From positions 29,611 through 93,610 of the forward strand of contig VMSU01000190.1 in NCBI GenBank assembly GCA_013792005.1: DNA of 64,000 bases. The letters run 5' to 3'. The translations under genes and the position numbers were made by a program. The stretch's first letter is position 1, and each line of letters begins with the position of its first letter. This document shows positions 17,641-25,682 of the stretch, piece by piece. The notes under the pieces were generated by a model. The model had not been told where the DNA came from. It saw only the letters and a program-made list of their open reading frames with translations, and did not search any database. The DNA comes from Desulfobulbaceae bacterium (GTDB taxonomy: Bacteria > Desulfobacterota > Desulfobulbia > Desulfobulbales > VMSU01).

Positions 17641-19245
17641 ATGATGCATCCGACCCTTTTGATTGGCCTAGACGGCGCGACCTTCACTATCCTGGATATC
17701 CTGATGGAGCAGGGCGTTATGCCTTTCTTGAGTGATTTTGTCCGGCAAGGGGTACGGGCCGAACTCCGTTCTACTGTTAATCCTCTTACTCCTCCGGCGT
17801 GGACAACGCTTATGACTGGAAGGACGCCGGGTAACCATGGGATTATCGACTTTATTTGGGCGGAACAACGCACCACCGACCATTATTTTACCCTGTATAA
17901 TTTTCGCGACATCCAGTGCGAAACGATTTGGTCTATGGTTTCAAGGCAGGGTGGGCGAGTCTGTTCGCTCAACTTTCCGATCATGGCCCCTCCACCGGCT
18001 GTGAACGGTTTTGTTGTCCCCGGCCTTGTCTCCTGGAAGCATCTGCGCCGCAGCACCCATCCTCAAGAGATATACGAGGAGTTGAAAACCATTCCTGACT
18101 TTAATCCCCGAGAGTTTGCCTGGGATTTTGCTTTGGAGAAGGAGGCGGCTAAGGGAGTGCCGGCGGAAGAGTTCGAGAATTGGGTGTATTTTCATCGCCG
18201 ACGTGAACAGCACTGGTTTAATATCACCCGTCAGATTATGAGCAAGGGGCAGCTCGATCTTGCGGCTATTCTTTTTGACGGGATGGATAAGATGCTCCAT
18301 ATTGGTTGGCGTCTGCTCGACCCTGCGTGTTTTTCCGGCACTCTTTCCGATGAGGATAACAAGGTGCGAGAGCATATCCTCGGTTATTTCCGGGACCTTG
18401 ATGGTTTCTTGGCGGATCTCTGCGAGATGGCTGGACCAGATGCCCGGGTTGTGCTCGCCTCTGATCATGGATTTGGTCCCGCGTATGAGGTTTTTCGAGT
18501 CAACACCTGGCTTGAACAGGAGGGTTATCTTGTCTGGAAAGATTTAGAATCTTCGGATGCCAAAACTCAACAGAGTGTTCAGCGTTTGGTCGATCAGCAC
18601 TTTGTCCACCTTGACTGGGAAAAAACCACAGCGTACGCTCGTTCGACGACCTCCAACGGCATTTATATCCGGCAGGCCAAGTCCGGGAATGACTTTGGTG
18701 TCCCGGCGGACAAGTACGAAGTTTTTCGCAACGAGCTTCGAGATAAATTGTTAAAGGTTGAAAACCCAGATACCGGACGAACTATTGTCAAGCAAGTTTT
18801 CACCCGGGAGGAGGCCTATCCTGGCGCCAATAACGGACAAGCGCCTGATCTGACACTTGTAATGCGGGATCACAGTTTCATCTCCATTCTGCGCAAGGAA
18901 CCTTGTGTGGCTACCCGCCCGCATCCAGAGGGTACCCACTATCCGCAAGGGGTTTTTATTGCGCGTGGACCAGGCTTTCCACAGGGAGTGACGGCTAGCG
19001 AGTTTTCCATCTGCGACATCACCCCGATCCTGCTTTATTCCCTTGGACTTCCCATCTCAGAAGATATAGAGGGAAGGATTCCGCCAGGGGTGTTCGAGGA
19101 GGCTTGTCTCAAAGAAACACCGATCAGGAAAGGACCTCCTACCTTGCCGCCAGATTCTTATGCTGTTCAAGGGGCTTATCATACTTCTTCAGACGAAGAG
19201 AACGCCATTATGAACCAGATGAAGGCCCTTGGGTATATCGAGTGA
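17641..19245 (+). CDS. Alkaline-phosphatase-superfamily type I phosphodiesterase/phosphotransferase
   Basis: The 534-residue protein opens with LLIGLDGATF, whose Asp11 is a metal ligand in this superfamily. It continues with LTPPAWTTLMTGRTPGNHG, where Thr50 aligns with the nucleophile of nucleotide pyrophosphatases/phosphodiesterases. Further ligand motifs are ASDHGFGP and RPHPEGTHYPQG. No signal peptide is visible, so it should act in the cytoplasm or at the inner membrane face. An AGGGGAG site precedes ATG 17641 (ATG 17644 is also possible). The substrate is unknown: pairing with an ACP suggests a phosphopantetheine-, phospho- or pyrophospho-lipid intermediate, as inference only. Confidence 0.82.
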   Translation: MMHPTLLIGLDGATFTILDILMEQGVMPFLSDFVRQGVRAELRSTVNPLTPPAWTTLMTGRTPGNHGIIDFIWAEQRTTDHYFTLYNFRDIQCETIWSMVSRQGGRVCSLNFPIMAPPPAVNGFVVPGLVSWKHLRRSTHPQEIYEELKTIPDFNPREFAWDFALEKEAAKGVPAEEFENWVYFHRRREQHWFNITRQIMSKGQLDLAAILFDGMDKMLHIGWRLLDPACFSGTLSDEDNKVREHILGYFRDLDGFLADLCEMAGPDARVVLASDHGFGPAYEVFRVNTWLEQEGYLVWKDLESSDAKTQQSVQRLVDQHFVHLDWEKTTAYARSTTSNGIYIRQAKSGNDFGVPADKYEVFRNELRDKLLKVENPDTGRTIVKQVFTREEAYPGANNGQAPDLTLVMRDHSFISILRKEPCVATRPHPEGTHYPQGVFIARGPGFPQGVTASEFSICDITPILLYSLGLPISEDIEGRIPPGVFEEACLKETPIRKGPPTLPPDSYAVQGAYHTSSDEENAIMNQMKALGYIE

Positions 19246-19254
19246 GAGGGGGCT

Positions 19255-20478
19255 GTGGCCAAGATTGTTCGTAACGGTGTAAGTCTTCACCACTCTACTC
19301 TCGGTGCAGGCCGAAATGTTGTCCTTATTCATGGATTGGGAGCCAATCACGGATTCTGGGCCCCACGGCTGTTGCTGCCTCTGGCAAGGCGTTACCGAGT
19401 CATCCTTATTGACTTGCGCGGCCATGGTCTGAGCAGTATGCCCAAGCTTGGCTATAGTGTGAGTGACTTTGCTGAGGATGTATTGTGTCAGTTAGATAAT
19501 TTGAAGGTGCAGCAGGCGGATATCGTCGGACACAGTTTTGGAGGGATGGTGGCCCTTCAGTGCGCAGTAATGGCGCCGGAACGGATACGAAGCATTTTTC
19601 TCGCAGACACACGGGTGCGAAGTCTTGAGCCGATGAGCGCTGAAGAGACCCCGCCTGAAAGTGCGATTATTACCAGAAAACTTGAGGAAGTAGGACTGGT
19701 TATCCCTGCAGGTGAAAAGGAGGCAGGCCTTTGGTTGCTGGAGCAATTCGCCTCACCCCGCAAGGAAAAGGCCAGAGAACAGCTTCAGCAAAGTGAACCT
19801 TTTATCCCTTTTTCCGCTAAGGAGGGAGGGAATAAATCGGCTAAACGCTGGCTTGAACTCCTTGAGAACACCTCATTGCGTGAGGAGATTTCCCGGTTTG
19901 ATCAACCAAGCCGGGAGGCGCTTGCTGCTGTTCGACAGCCCACCATGGCGATGTACGGTGAAAGTGCTCTCACTCGAGAGTCTTTGGAAGGACTCCAGCG
20001 CTATCTTCCGCACTTTTGTTCGATGATCCTCCCTGGCGCCGGTCATTTTTTTCCTCTTACTCATACCGATATTTTTTTGCAAACCCTTATGGGCTTTCTG
20101 GATGGTCTAACGGAATTGCGCAAGGAAGAGAGACTCCTCATGCAATTTGCCGTGCAGGTGGCGCAAGACGGTAAATCGATTTTTCTTGGCAGGACGCTCA
20201 ATGTCTCGTCCGGTGGCCTGTTGGTGGAGGGTAGGGTACGACTTAAGATGGCTGAACAGTTGGAACTTAAGGCTCTTTCGCATAAGGGTGAGTCCTTGCC
20301 GCCGCTTCTTGGCAGGGTGGTGAGGATTGATGAAGATACAATGAGTAATTTGTATCGTTTTGGCATAGCGCTCTTTCCGACTGAGGAGGATTGGACTCGG
20401 CAGACTGTGCTGTGCCAATCAAGGAATACTGATCCGATCACCCCTGTAACTCAGGATGCGAGCAATATTCCACCATGA
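19255..20478 (+). CDS. Alpha/beta hydrolase fused to a PilZ domain
   Basis: Residues 1 to about 280 form an alpha/beta hydrolase: oxyanion-side LIHGLGANHGFW, nucleophile Ser94 in VGHSFGG, and His264 in GAGHFF. The acid normally found in G-x-x-D before the last helix is not obvious (GESALT), so the triad may use another residue. Residues about 285-390 form a PilZ domain with the c-di-GMP signatures RKEER (289-293, R-x-x-x-R) and NVSSGG (N-x-S-x-x-G). A GTG start follows GAGAGGGGG. The stop overlaps the next gene's start as ATGA. The fusion suggests an esterase or thioesterase controlled by c-di-GMP. Confidence 0.83.
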   Translation: MAKIVRNGVSLHHSTLGAGRNVVLIHGLGANHGFWAPRLLLPLARRYRVILIDLRGHGLSSMPKLGYSVSDFAEDVLCQLDNLKVQQADIVGHSFGGMVALQCAVMAPERIRSIFLADTRVRSLEPMSAEETPPESAIITRKLEEVGLVIPAGEKEAGLWLLEQFASPRKEKAREQLQQSEPFIPFSAKEGGNKSAKRWLELLENTSLREEISRFDQPSREALAAVRQPTMAMYGESALTRESLEGLQRYLPHFCSMILPGAGHFFPLTHTDIFLQTLMGFLDGLTELRKEERLLMQFAVQVAQDGKSIFLGRTLNVSSGGLLVEGRVRLKMAEQLELKALSHKGESLPPLLGRVVRIDEDTMSNLYRFGIALFPTEEDWTRQTVLCQSRNTDPITPVTQDASNIPP

Positions 20479-21254
20479 TCGATACAGCGAATCCCCTTAG
20501 TGGACAAGTCGCTATTATCACCGGAGGCAGTATTGGTATCGGCTATTGTACCGCCGTGGCTCTTGCCCGGGCAGGGGTGAAAGTTGTCCTTGTTTCTCGG
20601 GATCAAGATCGAGTCGATGGGGCGGTGGCTGAATTGCTGCAGGATAGTGTTGAAGCGGAAGCCCTTGGCCTTGCCCTTGACGTGAAAAATCCGACCGACA
20701 TGGAGACTATGGCCATGCTCACCATGGAGCGTTTTGGCCGTATCGATATCCTGATTACTGCGGCTGGAGTTCTCAGGGTGGGTAGCGGTGTCCCCCGGAC
20801 TCTGGCTCAGATGCCCGTTACAGAGTGGGACGATGTGCTTACAACAAACCTCCGAGGTGTTTTTCTCGCCAATCGGGCAGTCATTCCCGCTATGCTCCGG
20901 CAGCGCGCGGGGCAAATCGTCAATCTTTCCTCCACTTCGGGCCGGAAGGGTCTGGCCTTTGACGCTGCCTATTGCGCTTCAAAATTTGGAGTGATCGGTC
21001 TAACCGAATCTTTGGCCGAGGAGCTACGTACCTCGGGGATCAGGGTTCACTCTCTTCTGCCTGGAGCCATCGACACCGGGATGTGGGACCAGAACGGCCC
21101 CCTGCCCCCTCCAGAAGATCTTTTGCCGCCTGAACGAGTAGCGGCTTGCATCCATGCCCTTCTTCTGTTGCCGGAGGATGTTGTGTTTGACGCTCCGGTA
21201 ATTGAACCGCTTAAGAGGCATCAGCCGCCTTCCGTGACCAGCCGGCGGCGGTAA
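20475..21254 (+). CDS. Short-chain dehydrogenase/reductase, FabG-like (first of a pair)
   Basis: The 259-residue classical SDR has a nucleotide-binding TGGSIGIG near residue 16, and the catalytic serine, tyrosine and lysine in NLSSTSGRKGLAFDAAYCAS followed by KFG. Such enzymes reduce 3-oxoacyl or other ketone groups with NAD(P)H. It overlaps the upstream hydrolase stop by four bases and is followed by a close paralogue. The shared C-terminal segment (QNGPLPPPEDLLPPERVA) shows recent common ancestry of the pair. Confidence 0.9.
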   Translation: MIDTANPLSGQVAIITGGSIGIGYCTAVALARAGVKVVLVSRDQDRVDGAVAELLQDSVEAEALGLALDVKNPTDMETMAMLTMERFGRIDILITAAGVLRVGSGVPRTLAQMPVTEWDDVLTTNLRGVFLANRAVIPAMLRQRAGQIVNLSSTSGRKGLAFDAAYCASKFGVIGLTESLAEELRTSGIRVHSLLPGAIDTGMWDQNGPLPPPEDLLPPERVAACIHALLLLPEDVVFDAPVIEPLKRHQPPSVTSRRR

Positions 21255-21279
21255 TGACCAGATAAGGAAAGAGAAGACT

Positions 21280-22086
21280 ATGAGTTTAGACCATCACGTG
21301 GCAGTTGTTACCGGCGGCGCGAGCGGCATCGGCAAAGCGACCTGTCTGGTCCTTGCAGAGAAGGGGGCGAAGCTTGTTATTGTCGACCTTGAACCTCTCC
21401 GATTGGAGGCGCTGCTTGGCGTCCTGCGAGCAAAGTTTCCTTTGTGCGAGGCCATGTCCTTTGTTGCCGATGTCCAGAATCCTGAGGCGGTTGAGGCTAT
21501 GGTGCACGCTGTTGATGAACGTTTTGGCCGGATCGATCTGCTGGTGCATTCGGCTGGAATTCTTCGCCTGAAGGGAAGCGGTCCCAAGCTTCTTCATCAA
21601 ACAAGCGTTGAAGAATTTGATGCAGTGGTAGGGGTTAACCTCAAAGGAACTTTTTTAACTAACCGGGCGGTATTGCGACTGATGATGCGGCAGCGACGAG
21701 GGCACATCGTCAATATTTCTTCCACTTCAGGCATCAAGGGGCGGGCCTTTGACTCGGTATACTGCGCCTCGAAGTTTGGCATGATCGGGCTTTCCGAGGC
21801 CTTGGCCGAGGAAGTCAGGGCCGCAGGAATCAAGGTGCATGTGATTCTGCCGGATGCGGTGGATACTCCCATCTGGCAGCAGAACGGTCCGGTCCAACCG
21901 CCTGAGGATACCCTTCCTCCAGAAAGGGTTGCGGATCTTATCCTCTACCTTGCTGAGCTGCCAGAGGATACCATTCTCGACCATTTGGTCATTCGAGCGT
22001 TTCGCAGTCGTCGTAAGCGTAAAAAAACAACTGATCCTGGCATCGAGGCGGCGCCTAATTCAGCCTGTTCCTCGGAAAAACAGTAA
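21280..22086 (+). CDS. Short-chain dehydrogenase/reductase, FabG-like (second of a pair)
   Basis: The 268-residue SDR has TGGASGIG at the cofactor site and NISSTSGIKGRAFDSVYCAS with KFG at the catalytic site. Most of the chain aligns with the preceding SDR, including SGP/NGP-VQPPEDTLPPERVADL near the end, so the pair arose by tandem duplication. The C-terminus is basic (RSRRKRKKTT). The two may act on different keto groups or as a heteromer. Confidence 0.9.
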   Translation: MSLDHHVAVVTGGASGIGKATCLVLAEKGAKLVIVDLEPLRLEALLGVLRAKFPLCEAMSFVADVQNPEAVEAMVHAVDERFGRIDLLVHSAGILRLKGSGPKLLHQTSVEEFDAVVGVNLKGTFLTNRAVLRLMMRQRRGHIVNISSTSGIKGRAFDSVYCASKFGMIGLSEALAEEVRAAGIKVHVILPDAVDTPIWQQNGPVQPPEDTLPPERVADLILYLAELPEDTILDHLVIRAFRSRRKRKKTTDPGIEAAPNSACSSEKQ

Positions 22087-22100
22087 GGAGTGGGAGAGAG

Positions 22101-22901
22101 GTGAACGTGGAACCGCAAAATGCCCCGACCAAGCAGGCGCTCAACCGTCTTTATGATGAGCGGATGTTTAATGAGATGGTGGATGAGTATTATAGCGGCA
22201 GCAGATTCCTGAACTTCGGGTATTGGGAGAATCAGGTGCAGAGTCCCAAAGAGGCCAGCGAAAACCTTCTCGGAAGGCTGCTCTCATTTATTCCGGAAAA
22301 GAAGGGGACCATTCTTGACGTGGCTTGTGGCACCGGAGCGACCACCCGCTTTCTCCTCAATTTTTATCCTCCCGAGCACGTAACCGGCATTAATATTTCC
22401 GCAAAGCAGCTCGACACCTGTCGGCAGATGGCGCCTGGTTGCCGCTTTTTGGAGATGGATGCGGCAGCACTGCAATTTTCCGATGCCTCCTTTGACGCTA
22501 TTATTTGTGTTGAAGCGGCCTTTCATTTTCACACCAGGGAGAAATTCCTGCAGGAGGCGTTACGGGTTCTTAAAACTGGCGGCATCCTGGTGCTTTCCGA
22601 TGCTTTGATCTCCAGCGTTGCCAAAGAGCAGCGGCCACACTTTCCTGAGGCAAATTTCATTGAGCAACTGGAGGATTACCGGGGACTTTACCAACAGCTC
22701 GGTTTTGCCAAGGTCGTGATCGAGGATGCGACCAAGCAGAGTTGGGAGGCCTCCTTCTGGAGCGTTATTCAATTTGCCTATGGAAAATTCCTGATTGGCG
22801 CCATTGACGCGGATCAGCTTTATGCCTTTCTTGACCGAATCTATCGGCTGACAACGGATCTTCATCACTATGTATTGGTAAAAGCGATGAAAGAGTCCTA
22901 A
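22101..22901 (+). CDS. SAM-dependent methyltransferase, class I (tandem copy 1)
   Basis: The 266-residue protein has motif I ILDVACGTG (71-79), the acidic motif II end VTGINIS, motif FDAIICVEAAFHF and the post-motif RVLKTGGILVLSD. The N-terminal FLNFGYW segment is typical of small-molecule O- or C-methyltransferases such as the rifamycin/tocopherol type. A GTG start follows GGGAGAGAGG. It is the first of three adjacent paralogues that share FGYW, ILDVACG and CVEAAFHF. The methyl acceptor is unknown. Confidence 0.88.
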   Translation: MNVEPQNAPTKQALNRLYDERMFNEMVDEYYSGSRFLNFGYWENQVQSPKEASENLLGRLLSFIPEKKGTILDVACGTGATTRFLLNFYPPEHVTGINISAKQLDTCRQMAPGCRFLEMDAAALQFSDASFDAIICVEAAFHFHTREKFLQEALRVLKTGGILVLSDALISSVAKEQRPHFPEANFIEQLEDYRGLYQQLGFAKVVIEDATKQSWEASFWSVIQFAYGKFLIGAIDADQLYAFLDRIYRLTTDLHHYVLVKAMKES

Positions 22902-22942
22902 CTGGATCTTATTATCGCATATATCTATTTTGAGACATCATT

Positions 22943-23752
22943 ATGACCTCTCCTGATCAGGCAAGTTCTCCGCAGACTTCGGCCATTGCCGCCCACTACG
23001 ATGCCACCATGTACCAGCCGGTATTCCTTGAGTATTACGGGCACAGCAATTTTTCTAATTTTGGTTATTGGGATCAAGAGGCACAGGATCAAAAAGGCGC
23101 CTGCGAAGCTTTGATGAAAAAGCTTCTGGGCTTGTACCCCGGAAGTCGGCAGGGCCGGGTGCTTGATGTTGCCTGTGGCAAAGGAGGGACCACCAAGCAT
23201 CTGCTTGATCTTTTTGAGTCAGATAACATCTCGGCGGTCAACATTTCGAGTAAACAACTGGATTCTGCCGCCGTTGTTGCTCCAGGGTGTCATTTCGCGG
23301 CCATGGATGCCGTGCAGCTGGGTTACAAAGATTCGAGCTTTGACTTGGTGGTGTGCGTGGAGGCGGCCTTTCATTTTGTCACCCGCGAGCGGTTTTTTAC
23401 GGAAGCATACCGGATTCTTAAACCAGGAGGCACGCTGCTTCTCACCGATATTCTGATGAATATCGAAGCGGAGACCAGATTGCCTTACCGGACTCCGGAG
23501 AATTTTGTCGCTGACGTTGAGGCTTATGAAATGATCCTGCGGACCAAGGGGTTCGTAAACATCAATGTAATTGATGTGACCAAGGAGTGCTGGCATGGCT
23601 GTTATTGGAATATGGTTCGTCTCGCTCATGCTCAATTTTTAGCTCGGCGCATTGATGCTGCCATGCTGCGTGCCTATCTTGAAAAGGCGTACCGGATGGT
23701 AGAAGATATTGAGTACTATTTCTTGGTTTCCGCACAGAAAAAAGGCGAATAA
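22943..23752 (+). CDS. SAM-dependent methyltransferase, class I (tandem copy 2)
   Basis: The 269-residue paralogue of its neighbours has NFSNFGYWDQ, motif I VLDVACGKG (73-81), FDLVVCVEAAFHFVTRERFF and RILKPGGTLLLTD. A C-terminal tyrosine-rich helix (YRMVEDIEYYFLVSA) is conserved across the trio and may form part of a hydrophobic substrate pocket. Three copies in a row suggest successive methylations or distinct positions on one scaffold. Confidence 0.88.
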   Translation: MTSPDQASSPQTSAIAAHYDATMYQPVFLEYYGHSNFSNFGYWDQEAQDQKGACEALMKKLLGLYPGSRQGRVLDVACGKGGTTKHLLDLFESDNISAVNISSKQLDSAAVVAPGCHFAAMDAVQLGYKDSSFDLVVCVEAAFHFVTRERFFTEAYRILKPGGTLLLTDILMNIEAETRLPYRTPENFVADVEAYEMILRTKGFVNINVIDVTKECWHGCYWNMVRLAHAQFLARRIDAAMLRAYLEKAYRMVEDIEYYFLVSAQKKGE

Positions 23753-23765
23753 GTGTGAAAAAATT

Positions 23766-24596
23766 ATGAGCGCATCCGGTCAATCATCTTCAGGAGTAAA
23801 TCGCGAGGGAGTCTTTACGATCACCAAGGACTGTCAGCCGAACAAGGACGGGTATGACAGTCTGATGTACTGGGGACCTCTTGAGGAGTATTATTGCGGC
23901 AGTGATTTCGTTAACTACGGTTACTGGATGGAGGATACCCCGGATGCGCGCGTGGCTTCGGAGAACTTGATGGAGCAGCTTCTTGCCTGGCTGCCGAAGA
24001 AAGAGGGTGCTATTCTCGATGTAGCCTGCGGTAAGGGGGCATCGACCCGCCATCTGCTTAATTATTATCCATCTGCCGCGATCACCGGTATTAATGTCTC
24101 TGAGAAACAGCTTGAGACCTGCCGGCGGCTTGCCCCAGGTTGTCGGTTTATGCTCATGGATGCCGTTGCCCTTGATTTTCCGGATAACTTCTTTGATAAC
24201 ATTATCTGCGTGGAGGCGGCGTTTCATTTCAATACTCGGGAGCAATTTTTCCGTGAGGCATTGCGGGTGTTGAAACCGGGAGGGCGGCTGGTGCTCTCCG
24301 ATATTCTGCTCACTCAGGAGGCTGAAGAGCGGAGACGGTTCCGTGCTGTGGATAATTTTTTACCTAATCTGGCAGCTTATGAAGCGGTGATGAGGCGGGT
24401 AGGCTTTACAGGCGTCGAAGTGACGAATGCCACAGCTCCTTGTTTTCACGGGGCCTACTGGCACCTCATCCGTTTCAGTCACGAAAAACTCCTGCGCCAT
24501 GATATGACGATAGATTCGATGAAAAATTTTTTGAAACGGGTACTCGCCTTCGTTCCCGAGATTCGCTACTACTTACTCGCCTGCGGGCAAAAATGA
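23766..24596 (+). CDS. SAM-dependent methyltransferase, class I (tandem copy 3)
   Basis: The open frame starts at a TTG inside the previous gene, but the ATG at 23766, just after its stop, gives a 276-residue protein that aligns with the two upstream copies. It has DFVNYGYWMED, motif I ILDVACGKG (83-91), DNIICVEAAFHFNTREQFF and RVLKPGGRLVLSD. It ends one base before a palindromic repeat element, which makes it the last gene of the first sub-operon. Confidence 0.86.
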   Translation: MSASGQSSSGVNREGVFTITKDCQPNKDGYDSLMYWGPLEEYYCGSDFVNYGYWMEDTPDARVASENLMEQLLAWLPKKEGAILDVACGKGASTRHLLNYYPSAAITGINVSEKQLETCRRLAPGCRFMLMDAVALDFPDNFFDNIICVEAAFHFNTREQFFREALRVLKPGGRLVLSDILLTQEAEERRRFRAVDNFLPNLAAYEAVMRRVGFTGVEVTNATAPCFHGAYWHLIRFSHEKLLRHDMTIDSMKNFLKRVLAFVPEIRYYLLACGQK

Positions 24597-24742
24597 TGGC
24601 GTTGCAAAAATACCGATCTGCTGCGTTGCTGTGCGGTTTTGCTTATTCGGCATACCTTAAAGTATGCCTTCACTCATAAAACACACCCAGCGTCTTGTAT
24701 ATCGGCACTTTTGCTTAGCCATCCCCTGATTTTTTCAACAGA
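24597..24742. repeat. MITE-like palindromic element, copy A
   Basis: This begins at the stop of the third methyltransferase. It contains an inner perfect hairpin GGCATACCTTAAAGTATGCC (24649-24668), outer ends GGCGTTGCAAAAATACCGAT and ATCCCCTGATTTTTTCAACA, and ACACACCCAGCG. Its reverse complement matches the element at 37691-37910 over most of its length (GGGGATGGCTAAGCA, CGCTGGGTGTGTTTT, GAGCAAAACCGC-like). It is non-coding. Confidence 0.75.
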
Positions 24743-24809
24743 TTGTTATGATTCGTTCGTAGAAAATTCATTATTTTCAGGTTTTGATTCCTCCTAACAG
24801 AGTTATTTT

Positions 24810-25682
24810 ATGAAAAAATATCAAGTCAACATGACTTACGAGCCCTTTGCCAAGGAGCCGGAATACATTGAGGCCAATCGTGCCTTTGTCCGGAAGATGG
24901 ATCTTGACGGGGTTGAACGCCTTCTTGATCTTGCCTGCGGGATTGGCACCATGAGTGAACTGCTGCTCGATCGTAAGCCGGGTCTTGATATTGTTGGCAT
25001 TGATCTTTCTCGGGAATCGTTGGCCATCGGTCTTGATTCTTTCCGCACTGCATCGCAGTTGGAAAGAGAACAAAGAGGACCGTTAGCCTTTGTTCAAGCA
25101 ACGGCCGATGTTCTGCCCTGTTTTGACGACTGCTTCGATGCGGTGGTGATGGGTAACTCCATCCATATGCTGCCTGATGCCGACAGGCTGGTGACTGAAA
25201 TTGGTCGGGTGTTGCGGCCTGCCGGATTTCTCGCCTTTAATAGCACCTTTTATGCCGGCACCATGCCGAAGGGTACGGAGAAGTTTCATCACGAGTGGAT
25301 GAAGCAGGCTGTCTCCTATCTGGTGCGCAAGGATCTTGAACTTCGTAAGGCAGGGGAGCCAGGGATCCCCAGAAAACGGGGGACCATGCCCGGCGCCTTT
25401 TCCAACCAGTGGCCTTCGCCTGAGGAATGGACTGCCACTTTGGTGAGACACGGCTTGAGGGTAGAGTACCGTGGGGAACGGATGGTGGAGATGACGCAGC
25501 GCAATTTTGAGTACATTGGCGCGTATGGCGGTTTTGCCAAGGTGGTTTTGAGCGGCTATCCGGTCGAGGAGGCAAGTGAGGCTCTGCAGGCCACCGCCGG
25601 ACCAGCTTTGACTGCGGTGGGTATGACCACCGTTCCCAGGCTTTGGCTGGAAATTATCACAAGAAAAGAGGACGCAGCATGA
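24810..25682 (+). CDS. SAM-dependent methyltransferase, class I (unrelated to the trio)
   Basis: The 290-residue protein has motif I LLDLACGIG (38-46), IVGIDLS, a motif IV region DAVVMGNSIHMLPDADRL and RVLRPAGFLAFN. It lacks the FGYW and VEAAFHF signatures of the three upstream methyltransferases, so it is a separate family member, closer to UbiE/Coq5-like enzymes. It opens the second sub-operon after the palindromic element, and its stop overlaps the radical SAM start as ATGA, so the two are translationally coupled and probably act on the same substrate. Confidence 0.85.
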   Translation: MKKYQVNMTYEPFAKEPEYIEANRAFVRKMDLDGVERLLDLACGIGTMSELLLDRKPGLDIVGIDLSRESLAIGLDSFRTASQLEREQRGPLAFVQATADVLPCFDDCFDAVVMGNSIHMLPDADRLVTEIGRVLRPAGFLAFNSTFYAGTMPKGTEKFHHEWMKQAVSYLVRKDLELRKAGEPGIPRKRGTMPGAFSNQWPSPEEWTATLVRHGLRVEYRGERMVEMTQRNFEYIGAYGGFAKVVLSGYPVEEASEALQATAGPALTAVGMTTVPRLWLEIITRKEDAA

